Positions 34,901 through 43,178 of a stretch of 64,000 nucleotides of DNA are shown piece after piece (the first letter of the stretch is position 1; the number at the start of each line of letters is the position of its first letter). The translations under genes and the position numbers were made by a program. Origin of the DNA: Citrus sinensis (Eukaryota; Streptophyta; Magnoliopsida; Sapindales; Rutaceae); NCBI RefSeq assembly GCF_022201045.2, contig NC_068558.1, positions 31,639,501-31,703,500 of the forward strand, in the 5' to 3' direction. The notes under the pieces are model-generated. The model worked only from the letters and a program-made list of their open reading frames with translations. It searched no databases and had not been told where the DNA came from.

Positions 34901-36640
34901 CTTATTTATCTGAGATTGAGATAGATGAGATGCAGGTGACAGAGGCTTAGGTTTTAATAGCAGCTTGTAGAGACCTTTCTCAGCAAGGCCCTGCAGAAGA
35001 ACTTGTCCCTTCATGTCCTTTACAAAACAGAAATTTCCACAGAATTCAACAGTGAGAGAATTATCAGTGGTGAGTTTAGAAATGCTTAACAAATTCTTAG
35101 TGATTGAAGGAACAAACAACATATCTTTAAGTGCTATAACAGGATGAGCAGAATAAGAATTTGAAGCTCTAAATGACAGAAAAGCATGTCCAACATGAGA
35201 GATAGATAATCCTTTACCATCACCAATGATGAGCTGATCATTACCTTTATATTCCTCTCTGAGCTGCAGGTTCTCCATATTATTTGTTAAGTGGTGAGTA
35301 GCTCCACTATCCAAATACCAGCCATCATCAGCAACTCCTTCCAGATTTGCCATATAAGCTCCAGGATTGTAAGCATCAACTCCAGGACAAAGATAAGTTC
35401 CAGAAGTAGGATGGAAATTTTGTGGCATATAGTTGAAACCCTCATATTCTTCATAGCTAGGATATGAGTTGAAGCCATCAAAATTAGCAAAGTATGCAGA
35501 TCTCGGTCCTTTTCCCTTACTGAAATTTCTAGGAGTAGGAGTATAGTCTTCTATAAATCTGTGCCAACAAATATCAGCTGTATGACCAACTTTAAAACAG
35601 ATCTGGCAAGTAGTTTCTTCTATGGTTCCAGTAGATCCTGCTGATCCATTAATTCCAGCAAATCCATTTCTAGTGAATGGAGTCATGTTTCTTGGTGATT
35701 GAGAAGAAAAATTATGAACATTATTTTGACCAGAAAACTGTCCTCTACCATTTCCACTCCTAAAGCTTCCATTAAACATTCTTTGTGGACCAAAATTTCC
35801 TCTTCCAAATCCATGAGATCTACTACCAATATTACCAAAACCACCACCAACATATCCACCTCTTCTGAAATTACCTCTGGCTTGACCATAGAAAGCTCTA
35901 GGATAACATGTATTAGCATAGGCATAGTTTGCATTAAACATATTCTTATCATCCTGGTCTTGTTCAAGTCTGGTTTCATGTGTTAACAACAATGCATAAG
36001 CATCATCAAACTCCATCTTAGAACCAGTTATGAAAGTTGCTATATCACGATAGCCTGATCCTAATCCATTTAATATTGTTAACATCAGATCTTTCTCTGT
36101 TATAGGACTGCCAGCACTAGAAAGCTTATCAGCTATAGATTTCATCTTGATGCAGTAATCTTCAATGCTTAATGCCTCCTTCTTTATTGTATTTAATTCA
36201 TATCTAAGTTGTAGTACTCTAGCCTCAGATTGAACTCCAAATTTCTTCTCTAAGGTTCTCCATGCATCAAACGAGCTTACACAATTAACAACAAGACTAA
36301 GATTACCTTCATTAATTGCAGATAACAGCCATCCAAGCAAGGTTTGGTCATGTGATCTCCAATTTTGATATTCTGGATTATCAATTTCTTGAGCAGATCC
36401 ATCAGCTCTAGCGAGTAATAATTTTTCCTCTGGTGCTGGTTTGGTTCCATCTATGAAGCCTTCCAATCGATTTCCTCTGATCGATGCCAGAACTTGTGAC
36501 CACCAGAGCAGATAATTGGATCTATCTAACTTGATCGGAGTGTTAAATGAGAAATTAATCTGACTTATATTTGCTGATGTTACGTTTCTGGAATTCATTT
36601 GTTGATTACTAGAGCTTGCTCTGTTTGGCTCTGATACCAT
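31805..36640 (-). CDS. Copia-1 gag-pol polyprotein (intact, 1611 codons)
   Basis: Domains run in Copia order. Gag of the UBN2 type comes first (LLWWSQVLASIRGN near residue 50), followed by a CCHC knuckle (CQICFKVGHTADICWH, about 343). Aspartic protease DSGATHHL lies near 445. Integrase has an HHCC region (about 617-660) and DDE residues (TDIWGP about 685, SDWGGEY about 752, VERKHRHI about 788). Reverse transcriptase has YVDDILITG near 1252, and RNase H has YTDADWACD near 1420. No stop or shift interrupts it. The first ATG overlaps the primer-binding site (ATGGTATCAGAG), and an ATG about 15 codons on is an alternative start. The frame crosses the polypurine tract and ends inside the 3' LTR, adding about 40 residues encoded by LTR sequence. 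The product would form virus-like particles and copy the element. Confidence 0.95.
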   Translation of the reverse strand: MVSEPNRASSSNQQMNSRNVTSANISQINFSFNTPIKLDRSNYLLWWSQVLASIRGNRLEGFIDGTKPAPEEKLLLARADGSAQEIDNPEYQNWRSHDQTLLGWLLSAINEGNLSLVVNCVSSFDAWRTLEKKFGVQSEARVLQLRYELNTIKKEALSIEDYCIKMKSIADKLSSAGSPITEKDLMLTILNGLGSGYRDIATFITGSKMEFDDAYALLLTHETRLEQDQDDKNMFNANYAYANTCYPRAFYGQARGNFRRGGYVGGGFGNIGSRSHGFGRGNFGPQRMFNGSFRSGNGRGQFSGQNNVHNFSSQSPRNMTPFTRNGFAGINGSAGSTGTIEETTCQICFKVGHTADICWHRFIEDYTPTPRNFSKGKGPRSAYFANFDGFNSYPSYEEYEGFNYMPQNFHPTSGTYLCPGVDAYNPGAYMANLEGVADDGWYLDSGATHHLTNNMENLQLREEYKGNDQLIIGDGKGLSISHVGHAFLSFRASNSYSAHPVIALKDMLFVPSITKNLLSISKLTTDNSLTVEFCGNFCFVKDMKGQVLLQGLAEKGLYKLLLKPKPLSPASHLSQSQINKPVSMLSVSNVSSVHQNCSAFTTTCNNSFSNACNQKPDDLTLLHRRFGHPNSTILMHLLKSCKQFKVFSKAFSSSHYSICDACQLGKTHKQHFPTTETKSTHVLELIYTDIWGPSPTVSRNGYKYYICFVDDYSRYTWVYPLKLKSDALAVFKLFKIQVENQFNTTVKMLQSDWGGEYRVFTDFLNQSGIIFRHSCPYTHHQNGLVERKHRHIVELGLTLLAQANLPFKFWWDAIHTAVYHINRLPTPVLKLVSPYEKLFNHKPDYSFLRCFGCICYPYLRDFNKHKFDFHTRKCIFIGYSPSHKGYKCLTNSGKVHILRHVNFDENIFPYSTSNIFSPSENTSSSEIPVSSFTQQQIFHLTTLSTPDSSLEDNFSAGSARNEQVSSSSLHTNILHHEIPNHSLTEFSSPHLSSQNLDSIQPQFEPQTIIQQSSSQHIPDTLNTSLNQKPSHQMITRSKSGIFRPKLYTAALINKEPDTVQEALSDQNWHQAMRDEYEALIRNKTWLLVPSSAEHKVVGNKWVFRIKQNSDGSIAKYKARLVAKGFQQTAGVDYFETFSPVVKTSTVRIILSLAAMHKWTIRQVDVNNAFLNGELTEDVYMYQPEGFVDLQKPNHVCKLKKALYGLKQAPRAWYDKLRDSLVTKWGFRKSRADTSLFCKGKQGSIIFVLIYVDDILITGPNSSELEQFILEFSRVFALKDLGKLSYFLGIEVSYVAEDIYLSQRKYIKDLLSKADMLECKGCDTPMVTGVKLQKEAKSHLGQYVEDPTGYRSLVGGLQYLVLTRPEIAYAVHKLSQYVSAPTLQHVVACKRVLRYLKETADYGLKFSAEGEMKLSGYTDADWACDIDDRKSTGAYCIYLGNNLISWSSKKQSVVARSSAESEYRALAAASVELSWIQSLFDELGIECISLPTIWCDNVSAIELAKNPVYHSRTKHIELDMHFIRDKVLAKELEIRYIPSEEQIADILTKPLTFLHFNYFRAKLNVLTCPLSLRGDVKEAHAAAKGAAQSARVSQSQNQQSLLSSFASSASLL

Positions 36641-36953
36641 GTTTGAAAGTTAAATTTGCAACTGTAAAATGTGTTTGGGAACTTAGAAAATGAAAGAAAA
36701 ATACTCTGAAGCTTTATCTTATTCTATTCTCGAAAATTACAATCAAATGGAATTAACATCAGTTTATATACTCAGCTAAGCTAAAGATAACTAAAACTAA
36801 TTAAGCAAGCTTAACTACAAAACAGAATGAAAAGCATGCTACAACAAACTTGCTGAGCTGGCAAAGCTACTTAACAGACTCTGCTGATTTTGGCTTTGAC
36901 TCACACGTGCTGACTGAGCTGCTCCTTTGGCTGCAGCATGAGCTTCCTTAACA
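36640..36953 (-). repeat. Copia-1 5' LTR
   Basis: It is the 314-bp twin of the 3' LTR and is followed on the element strand by the tRNA-Met primer-binding site. On that strand the TNL-C LRR frame reads through the LTR start in frame for about 38 codons before a stop. Confidence 0.95.
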
Positions 36954-37979
36954 GGGTGAATCTCATGCAACCTCGTACATCCTTCAAGAATCAGCTGCTC
37001 TAAATTTGGTGCCCCTGTGAAATCTGGTGTCCTTATGAGGTTCTCGGAATGCTTGAGACTCATGATTTTCAACCTGGTCAAAGGCTATAAGAAACAAAAT
37101 GATACAAAAGAACATGATTTTCTCAGATTATCACATAACTTAAAAGAATGAAAGTATGAAATTATCAATAAGTATTCACTGAAAACTATAAATATGTAGT
37201 TGAACAAATCTTACTTTGATTCCGCTCCACAAATGTTCAATGCTGCTATGAGGGATGTTAAGTTCAATGAGTTTATCTAATCTCGAATTTGATGGCAAGG
37301 ATCTCAATGGATATCTTTTCCAATCAAGAAACCGTAACTCGTTGGAGAGGTATTCAAGGTCTCCCAAAAGTTGAAGATAAAGGATTTGGAGCACTCTAAG
37401 ATTAGTCATATTAGAAAAGGCTTTAGCACTGAAATGCATCTCTTTGTTGCTAAAGCAATCAAATACGATGACTTCAATTGCATCAGTTCCCTAAACATTT
37501 TAACAAAACATAAGTGGGAAAAAATTGAAAGAAAGAAAGTCTTGATAAAACTATGCAAAGATTGAATTAGTTAAAGATATGATCATGATCCTAAAATCAC
37601 AAGTTTTCAACTTAACTAATCACTTACTGTATTTTGTGATAATACATGGCATACATCTGTGTCCTCCCACAATCTACTGCGATTTCCAGGCTCTTGAGGG
37701 GATTGCCTCCTGACAATTTGTCGACCCATTTCTTGTAATAAATCATGCATCCACAGTCCATTGAAATCATCTACAGTTAATAGAGATTTTCAATAAGACC
37801 TCCAATTCCAATAATTGGGTCAAAATCACAGTAGTTGAGAATTTTGGTTACATAATCTATATACTTCCCTTTATAGAAGCATGCAATATCGAGAAATATC
37901 TTCTTCTCTGTTTCTTTTAACCCATCAAAACTTATTTGAAGTACATCAAGAATTTCATAAAAAGTGAAAACTATATTAC

Positions 37980-40498
37980 CTTTTTTGATGTACTTCTCTT
38001 GAATTTTTTATTTCTAAGGATAAAGTTTAATTCATTCCCAAATAAAATGATAATCTCTAATTTGCTCTCAATGCAAACCTCAATTTATTCTTCATTTCCG
38101 TCCAAAAGATGAGGGGCAAATAAGGAATGTGTTGATGGTTTTTTTGTTTTAATCTTTTTAACAATAAATGGGGTAACTTGATATTTTTATGCTTTTAGGT
38201 GATAAATTAAAGATTTTCATTTTAAATTGGGGGCAAATTAAAATCTATCCTATTTCTAAAGGCACCACGTGATTTGGCAAAATAACTATAAAGATATTTT
38301 GTTTTTAGAAAATGTCACACATGTCTCTTTTGAGATACACAGACTCTTTTTTAGCTAAAAGATTGGGATTTGTGTGATTATTTTTGAACCAAAAGGTTTG
38401 TGTTTTAAAAAAAAAAATGATTATGCGACTGTTTTGCCTAACTGAGAGGGTCATTATTCAAACACCAATCACATTTTTGTTTTAAAACACCCTTTCATTT
38501 ATTCTTTAAGCTTCTTTTTTTTTTCCCAAAAAATGATGAATAGATATTGAAAATTTCGTTTTCATTTTTTTATTGAAAAAAATGAAAAACACCAAATATT
38601 ACTGCTTCCTTGTCCATACTGTTTTTCGTCCTATATTACCTTAATTTTATATCGTTTTCTCTATTTCTATTTTTATAGTCCAATTCTGAAAACACACTAT
38701 TAGACACATTTTTAAATTGAAAAACACCAAACATGGTGCATCATTTTCATTATAAGCATTAACACCTGACGTACACATTCTCCAAATGGGACTAAAAATG
38801 GTGACTCCTTCAGAAATGAAGTTGTACAATTAGTTTGAATTGAGTCGATACAGAGACGTCTCCATTGCGTCATCTATTTAACTGTCTTGTGCAACCTTAT
38901 TCTGTACAAGTAGGATTCCACATTGGCCAAGTATATGCATAGTTGCTGGTTTATTAACCCCAAAACACCCTCCACTTAATTCAAGGTCTTAAAGAGAAGT
39001 CCAATCTTACAGGTTCGTTAACATTTTAAAGGTAAGTTTTATCTTGTAACATTCACACAAAATTTATAATCAATTGGGGCGGAAATTTTGAAAATACTAT
39101 GATTAGCACAAGCATTTCAACAATAAAGGATGTAATAAAAGCTCATTAAGTTTAAACTTGAAAGGAAAATTAGGGCAAGGTCATTTCTTTAAAAAGAATA
39201 AGGCAAGCTGATGCACGGCATGAAATACCTGTGACCAAGCCTCAAAAGATTCATCCCCAGTATTTTGCTTGCCCACGGCATAAGTACACTTGGCTTCCCA
39301 AACAAATAATTGCTGGAGCTCGGACAATGCAAGTATTCAATTTAACTTCATAAATATCAGCCAGAGCATAATTACACTTGGCTCCCTAACGAATAATGCT
39401 GGAGCTCGGACAATACGAGTATTCAATTTAACTGTACATAGATGTACGGGGTTTTGGTGGTAAGTAAAAATATGTGAGGAAAAATACTAAAGAAACTGAA
39501 GCTGACAGAGGGCAGGCAGAATTAACTACAAAACCACCAGATTTATCGTGTTTTTGTCCTGTTAATTAATTGTTTTCAATTAACACGGTAACCCGGCTCG
39601 GGTGTTAACTCTGTTTCTGTCAGTGCTCTGTTGAATATTTCTACTTAAAAATCAGCACTCACATGTAAGTAGTATGGCAGCAGCAAAATATCATGTGTAA
39701 TAATTAGGCTATTAGTTCCGGGTCCAGGAATCGAGATAATCAGATTAGGTGCAAAAGCTATATGTACCAATTTATGTAGCCATGCATAATATATTCATTT
39801 TTTACTTGCAAATTCTTCCTTTTCACAACTTTAGGTACAACTTTTCCTTTCCTTTTGAAGGCCCACTCCACTGGTATAGAGAGTAAAAAGAGTTTCTTAT
39901 AAATAATTTTAGGAGGATGCTTCTGCCACGACAAGTAATACCATAAACAAATGATTTCACCACATTTCAAGAAAGCATTTAACTTATGCCTCATTTTCAT
40001 TCTAGCAATTTGCTTGCCATTGGCTGATTGGAAAAAGTGCATTTAAGTGATAGATTACTGTCAACCTATAGCACGAATAGGGGTTAAACAAAGTAAATCC
40101 CTACCTTTCCATGTCAAATAAAAGACTTTCATAATATCAAATATCAAAACTCATGTCTAGTAAAGGATTCCCCAATGCTGGCTCTCAAAATTGCTTTTGT
40201 TTCATGGATGAGATGATGGTTTTTGTGGATATTCTGCTCAACTTGGATTATGACTTGGGTCAGATCCCAACTTGCTGCAAAGCTCGCCTGACTAAATCTT
40301 AGTTGATTTGCTTTTCCAAACTAAATCCAAGCAAGTAAGTACAAGAGATAAAAGCAAAAGTTCAAGCATCTCATTTGAGCCTGTCACTAACAAATAGTCA
40401 ATGAGCAATGTCTAGCTATGACTGAGCAACAGAATCAATAAACAGACAGACAAAAAATAATAATCAAGTCATCTGTCAAATGCTAGTCCATGAAAATC
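37980..40498. other. Intergenic, with a partial tandem repeat
   Basis: No gene is visible. Two copies of a segment of about 65 bp (TACACTTGGCTTCCCAAAC..., GCTGGAGCTCGGACAATGC, AAGTATTCAATTTAAC) lie at about 39286-39346 and 39373-39432, 87 bp apart. The rest is AT-rich with poly-T runs. Confidence 0.6.
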
Positions 40499-40520
40499 AT
40501 ATATATATATATATATATAG
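40499..40520. repeat. (TA)n tract at the left edge of the pararetrovirus
   Basis: An uninterrupted TA dinucleotide run lies 11 bp outside the left terminal repeat of the viral insertion. Confidence 0.9.
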
Positions 40521-40530
40521 TTTTGTGTAT

Positions 40531-40721
40531 AGGATGGATGTGCTTTCGTCGGATCTCAATATTAAAAACTCAAATTAAACAATTAATGGATCGGCTTTTC
40601 CAAATTTTAAAATAAATTACCAGCTTTGAAAATAAGTAGATTTGCTTTGGATCGCGGTTGGTCAAATTTTAACTTTTGATATAGTACGTAGCGTTGTTAT
40701 CTGAGAGATGGTTCCGGCTTA
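40531..40721 (-). repeat. Pararetrovirus terminal direct repeat, left copy
   Basis: It is 191 bp long, starting AGGATGGATGTGCTTTCG and ending GGTTCCGGCTTA. It matches 48988-49178 except for CAG versus CAT near position 144 of the plus-strand alignment window (ACCAGC/ACCATC). It is part of the viral leader downstream of the promoter. Confidence 0.9.
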
Positions 40722-41485
40722 GTTATTTTAAAGCCGATCTTTAATAACCCTTTGGACCAATAGCCCGCCCTCTCGAGTATTCCAGCTGATATACTAAATC
40801 ACTTGTTTCTTTACCGAATAATAATTAAGTTCTTTAAACGCGGTTGTCAGATTTTAAACTAGGTACCAGATCTTTGTTAAATTCTTTAGCAAGCCTAGCA
40901 ACACATACATCTAAAGGCTTGGGTACAAACATAGTACTAGATCCGGATCCCGGAAATAGTGCTCTGAAGGAGGAGGGAGAAAGAAAGATACAACTGAGGA
41001 TCGAGATCTGGTCTCTTTGCCTCAGAGGAACGTATAATTTGTATGGCAGATCTGATAGAGATCAGTCTGCAATCATGCTTTGTAAAATAAAATGCTTTGA
41101 AGTTAAATTGCGAAAATTTAAATTACATAAAGTAAATTGCAGAAAAGTAAATGCTTTAAAGTAAATTGCGAAAATTTAAATTACATTGAACTTTAAAAAT
41201 TTAAAGAACTGAATTTAAACGTACATTTTTGCTTTCTGGCTTTTACAAATTTTCAAATCTTTCCAGAAGGGAAGATTGAAAGATGGGAAGATTAAGAAGG
41301 TAAAGAACTAGTCTGTTCACCCAAAGCTCTGTGATAGAACTATTGTGTAGACAGAAAAATTTCTTTGAATCCTTCCGACTTCTTCCGAGAGAGAGAGATC
41401 TTTAGAGAGAATGGAGAGAAGTAGAGAGAGAAGTTCTAAGACTAAGAAATGAAAAACCTGAGGAGTCTTAGTCTTCCTCTTGGTT
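40722..41485 (-). other. Pararetrovirus leader region with CT-rich segment
   Basis: On the viral (minus) strand this follows the TATA box and would be the 5' part of the pregenomic RNA. Just after the expected start (41430-41383) the strand is strongly CU-rich (CTTCTCTCTCTACTTCTCTC). Farther on it is anonymous. The small plus-strand frame at 40844-41164 looks fortuitous. Confidence 0.55.
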
Positions 41486-41592
41486 TATATACAAGACTTT
41501 CAAACTGTTCACTGTAGCGGGATTTTAAGTGCACAGTAACATCTAGCAAACTGCACTGTTCACTGTAGCGGGGTTTTAAGTGCACAGTAACA
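41486..41592 (-). promoter_or_regulatory. Pararetrovirus promoter with duplicated 38-bp element
   Basis: On the minus strand, TATATAA at 41492-41486 is preceded upstream by two copies, 51 bp apart, of a 38-bp block (41504-41541 and 41555-41592; core ACTGTTCACTGTAGCGG on the plus strand). Position between the end of ORF2 and the leader matches the 35S-type promoter of caulimovirids, and the duplication resembles an enhancer repeat. Activity is inferred. Confidence 0.65.
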
Positions 41593-41753
41593 ATTGGATC
41601 GTATCTTTGAATAGTAGAATCTTTGTAGAAAAATTGAAATACAATACGAGTGAAGAGACATGTGCGCTCTCACTTGTGTCCAGAGGACCACCCGAAAATT
41701 AATTTTCTTTTCTTTTCCTTTCTTTTTTTTTTTTAAAGTAAATAATCAAATAA

Positions 41754-43178
41754 TTATTTACAATGCTTTACCGGAGAGAAAATGCCTAAACAGTCATCTT
41801 CATTATCGTCTCCGAGAGAAATGAAAGGCTCTTCATCATCATCATCATCTTCATCTTCATCTTCAGAGGAATCTGCAGCTGAGGACTTTGATCGTGAGGC
41901 GAGGAGCTGTTCCATAGCTTTGAAATATTCATCTTCAGTCTTGGCGCCTGCCAAAAGAGACTGGGCTTTGGATTTTTGGGTCAAGAAGGTTTGTTGGGCT
42001 TTAGAAGTGGTTATGGTTGGTTGAATGAGGCTTTTAGAAGAGAGCCAATCTTTGATCATGTTAACAGTCAATTTGGACTGTTCATCCAATTTTGACCACC
42101 ATTTGACTTTAAAGGTTCTTTGAAGAATGACCTGGGAATCTTGGGTATGGAAACGGAGGTTCCACGAACAGACCCATGGTAGGAAGAAGTTCGCACAAAA
42201 GCAAAGGAAGGGGGGAAATCTTTTCTCTGAGACAGAGGGTAAATAATGGGCTTTGAAGAGGTTTAGGCAGTTTGTGGCGTTAGGTGTTAGGATTTGTGGA
42301 ATTGGGCCAAAAAGATTCCACCAATGTTGAAACCAATTTGGAAGGCTTTGAACGGTTATCTTTGTGTTGAAGAAAAATAACCAAGAATGGGATTTTTTAG
42401 GGTTTTGGATAAAAAAGGTGTTATATCATGCTTGTTGGTAATCCCAGTAGGAAAAAGTCCGACAATGTGGTAAATGGGTTTCAAAATTTAAAGGGAAGGT
42501 TTTAAAATTGTGGAGTAGGTCACCCCACTGATTTGGGCTCAATACTTTTAGGATTGTGGCCGTGGAATAAGCCGGTTCTGGATGGGCTTTGTCAAGAAAG
42601 AAATGTTTGAATTTAACTGATTCAGTTATTTCCAAAATGCTTTGATAATAAGACTGGGGTTTTGTCAAATCCCATGGTTTGAAAAACCAGCCTTTGGGAA
42701 AAAACTTTGAAATGCTTTGAAAAGGATCAGAATGGTAAAATCCATCTTCTAGAGAAAGAATGTTTTGAAAATGGGTTTTATCATACCAATCGGAGGTTTT
42801 CTTTGAAGGTGTTGGCTGAGAAAGCACAATTTGGGAAGATGAGCTTTCAGCAGAGACAACAACATTTTGGGAAAAGGGTTTTGTAATTTCTTTTTCAGTT
42901 TCTTTTTTGGGAGAAATTTGGCTTTGAGAAAGGTTTTGAAGGGCGAGCATGAGCTCAGGGGATTTTGTAATGGAACTCATCCATTGTTTTACTTGGTCAT
43001 CAGAAGAAATAGATTTGTATTGGGCATCATGTTCTTCAACCAGTTCAATCCAGGATTTGATGGGCATGGCTGAAGAAAGTAATTTTTCTTTAGAAGGGGT
43101 TGATTGGGATTCTTTGGAAAGTTCTTGGGAACCAGTGTCTTTAAGAACTGCTTTACCTTTATTCTTCTTTGGCGGCAT
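41754..43178 (-). pseudogene. Pararetrovirus ORF2, function unknown, interrupted
   Basis: The start codon at 43178 overlaps the ORF1 stop (TAATG), a layout suited to re-initiation. The first piece (43178-42426, 250 codons) starts MPPKKNKGKAVLKD, is Lys/Ser-rich, and contains SWIELVEEHDAQYKS and DWYDKTHFQNIL. A stop at 42426 ends it. A second piece in the same frame (42089-41754) is open again and ends in a highly acidic run of Asp/Glu (about 14 in a row) before EPFISLGDDNEDD. At least one stop lies between the pieces. I recognise no domain. It corresponds by position to the second ORF of florendoviruses, which has no known function. Confidence 0.7.

Larger units (their letters stand above)
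31606..36953 (-). mobile_element. Structurally complete Ty1/Copia retrotransposon (Copia-1)
   Basis: The element is 5348 bp long, with two 314-bp LTRs (31606-31919 and 36640-36953) that I cannot distinguish by eye. LTRs read TGTTAAGG...TTTCAAACA on the element strand. The primer-binding site TGGTATCAGAGC abuts the 5' LTR (36639-36628), the polypurine tract GAGGGGGGA abuts the 3' LTR, and GGGTG is duplicated on both sides (31601-31605 and 36954-36958). One unbroken gag-pol frame fills it. Everything needed for autonomous transposition is visible, and identical LTRs mean a very young insertion. Short LTRs and the gag start are compatible with the Ale/Retrofit group (inference). It lies in the TNL-C LRR exon in the same orientation as the gene. 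Confidence 0.95.
29764..37979 (-). pseudogene. TNL-C: 5'-truncated TNL split by a Copia insertion
   Basis: On the minus strand the gene begins inside NB-ARC (37979-37628: EILDVLQISFDGLKETEKK, IFLDIACFYKG, then WMHDLLQEMG after a one-base deletion near 37790). TIR, P-loop and kinase-2 are absent, because the sequence above 37980 is unrelated. An LRR exon follows at 37490-37215 (NELRFLDWKRYPLRSLPSN). The main LRR exon starts at 37084 and is interrupted after ...RLHEIHP by a 5.3-kb Copia element (31606-36953, duplication GGGTG). It resumes at 31605 and runs to 30517 with clean LRRs such as LLELHLEGTAIRGLPASIEL. The C-JID exon is 30408-29764 (IVVPGSEIPEWF, HLWLLYL, LEVKKCGFHPVF, acidic tail ending AKRFRQLD). 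Apart from the insertion, the LRR and C-JID frames are open, so they were lost recently, whereas the 5' truncation cannot be dated here. Confidence 0.9.

Noticed and set aside
35699..35986. Plus-strand frame of 95 codons in Copia-1
   Set aside because: It is antisense to the gag/zinc-knuckle part of an intact gag-pol frame, and its odd composition comes from the Gly/Asn-rich sense strand.
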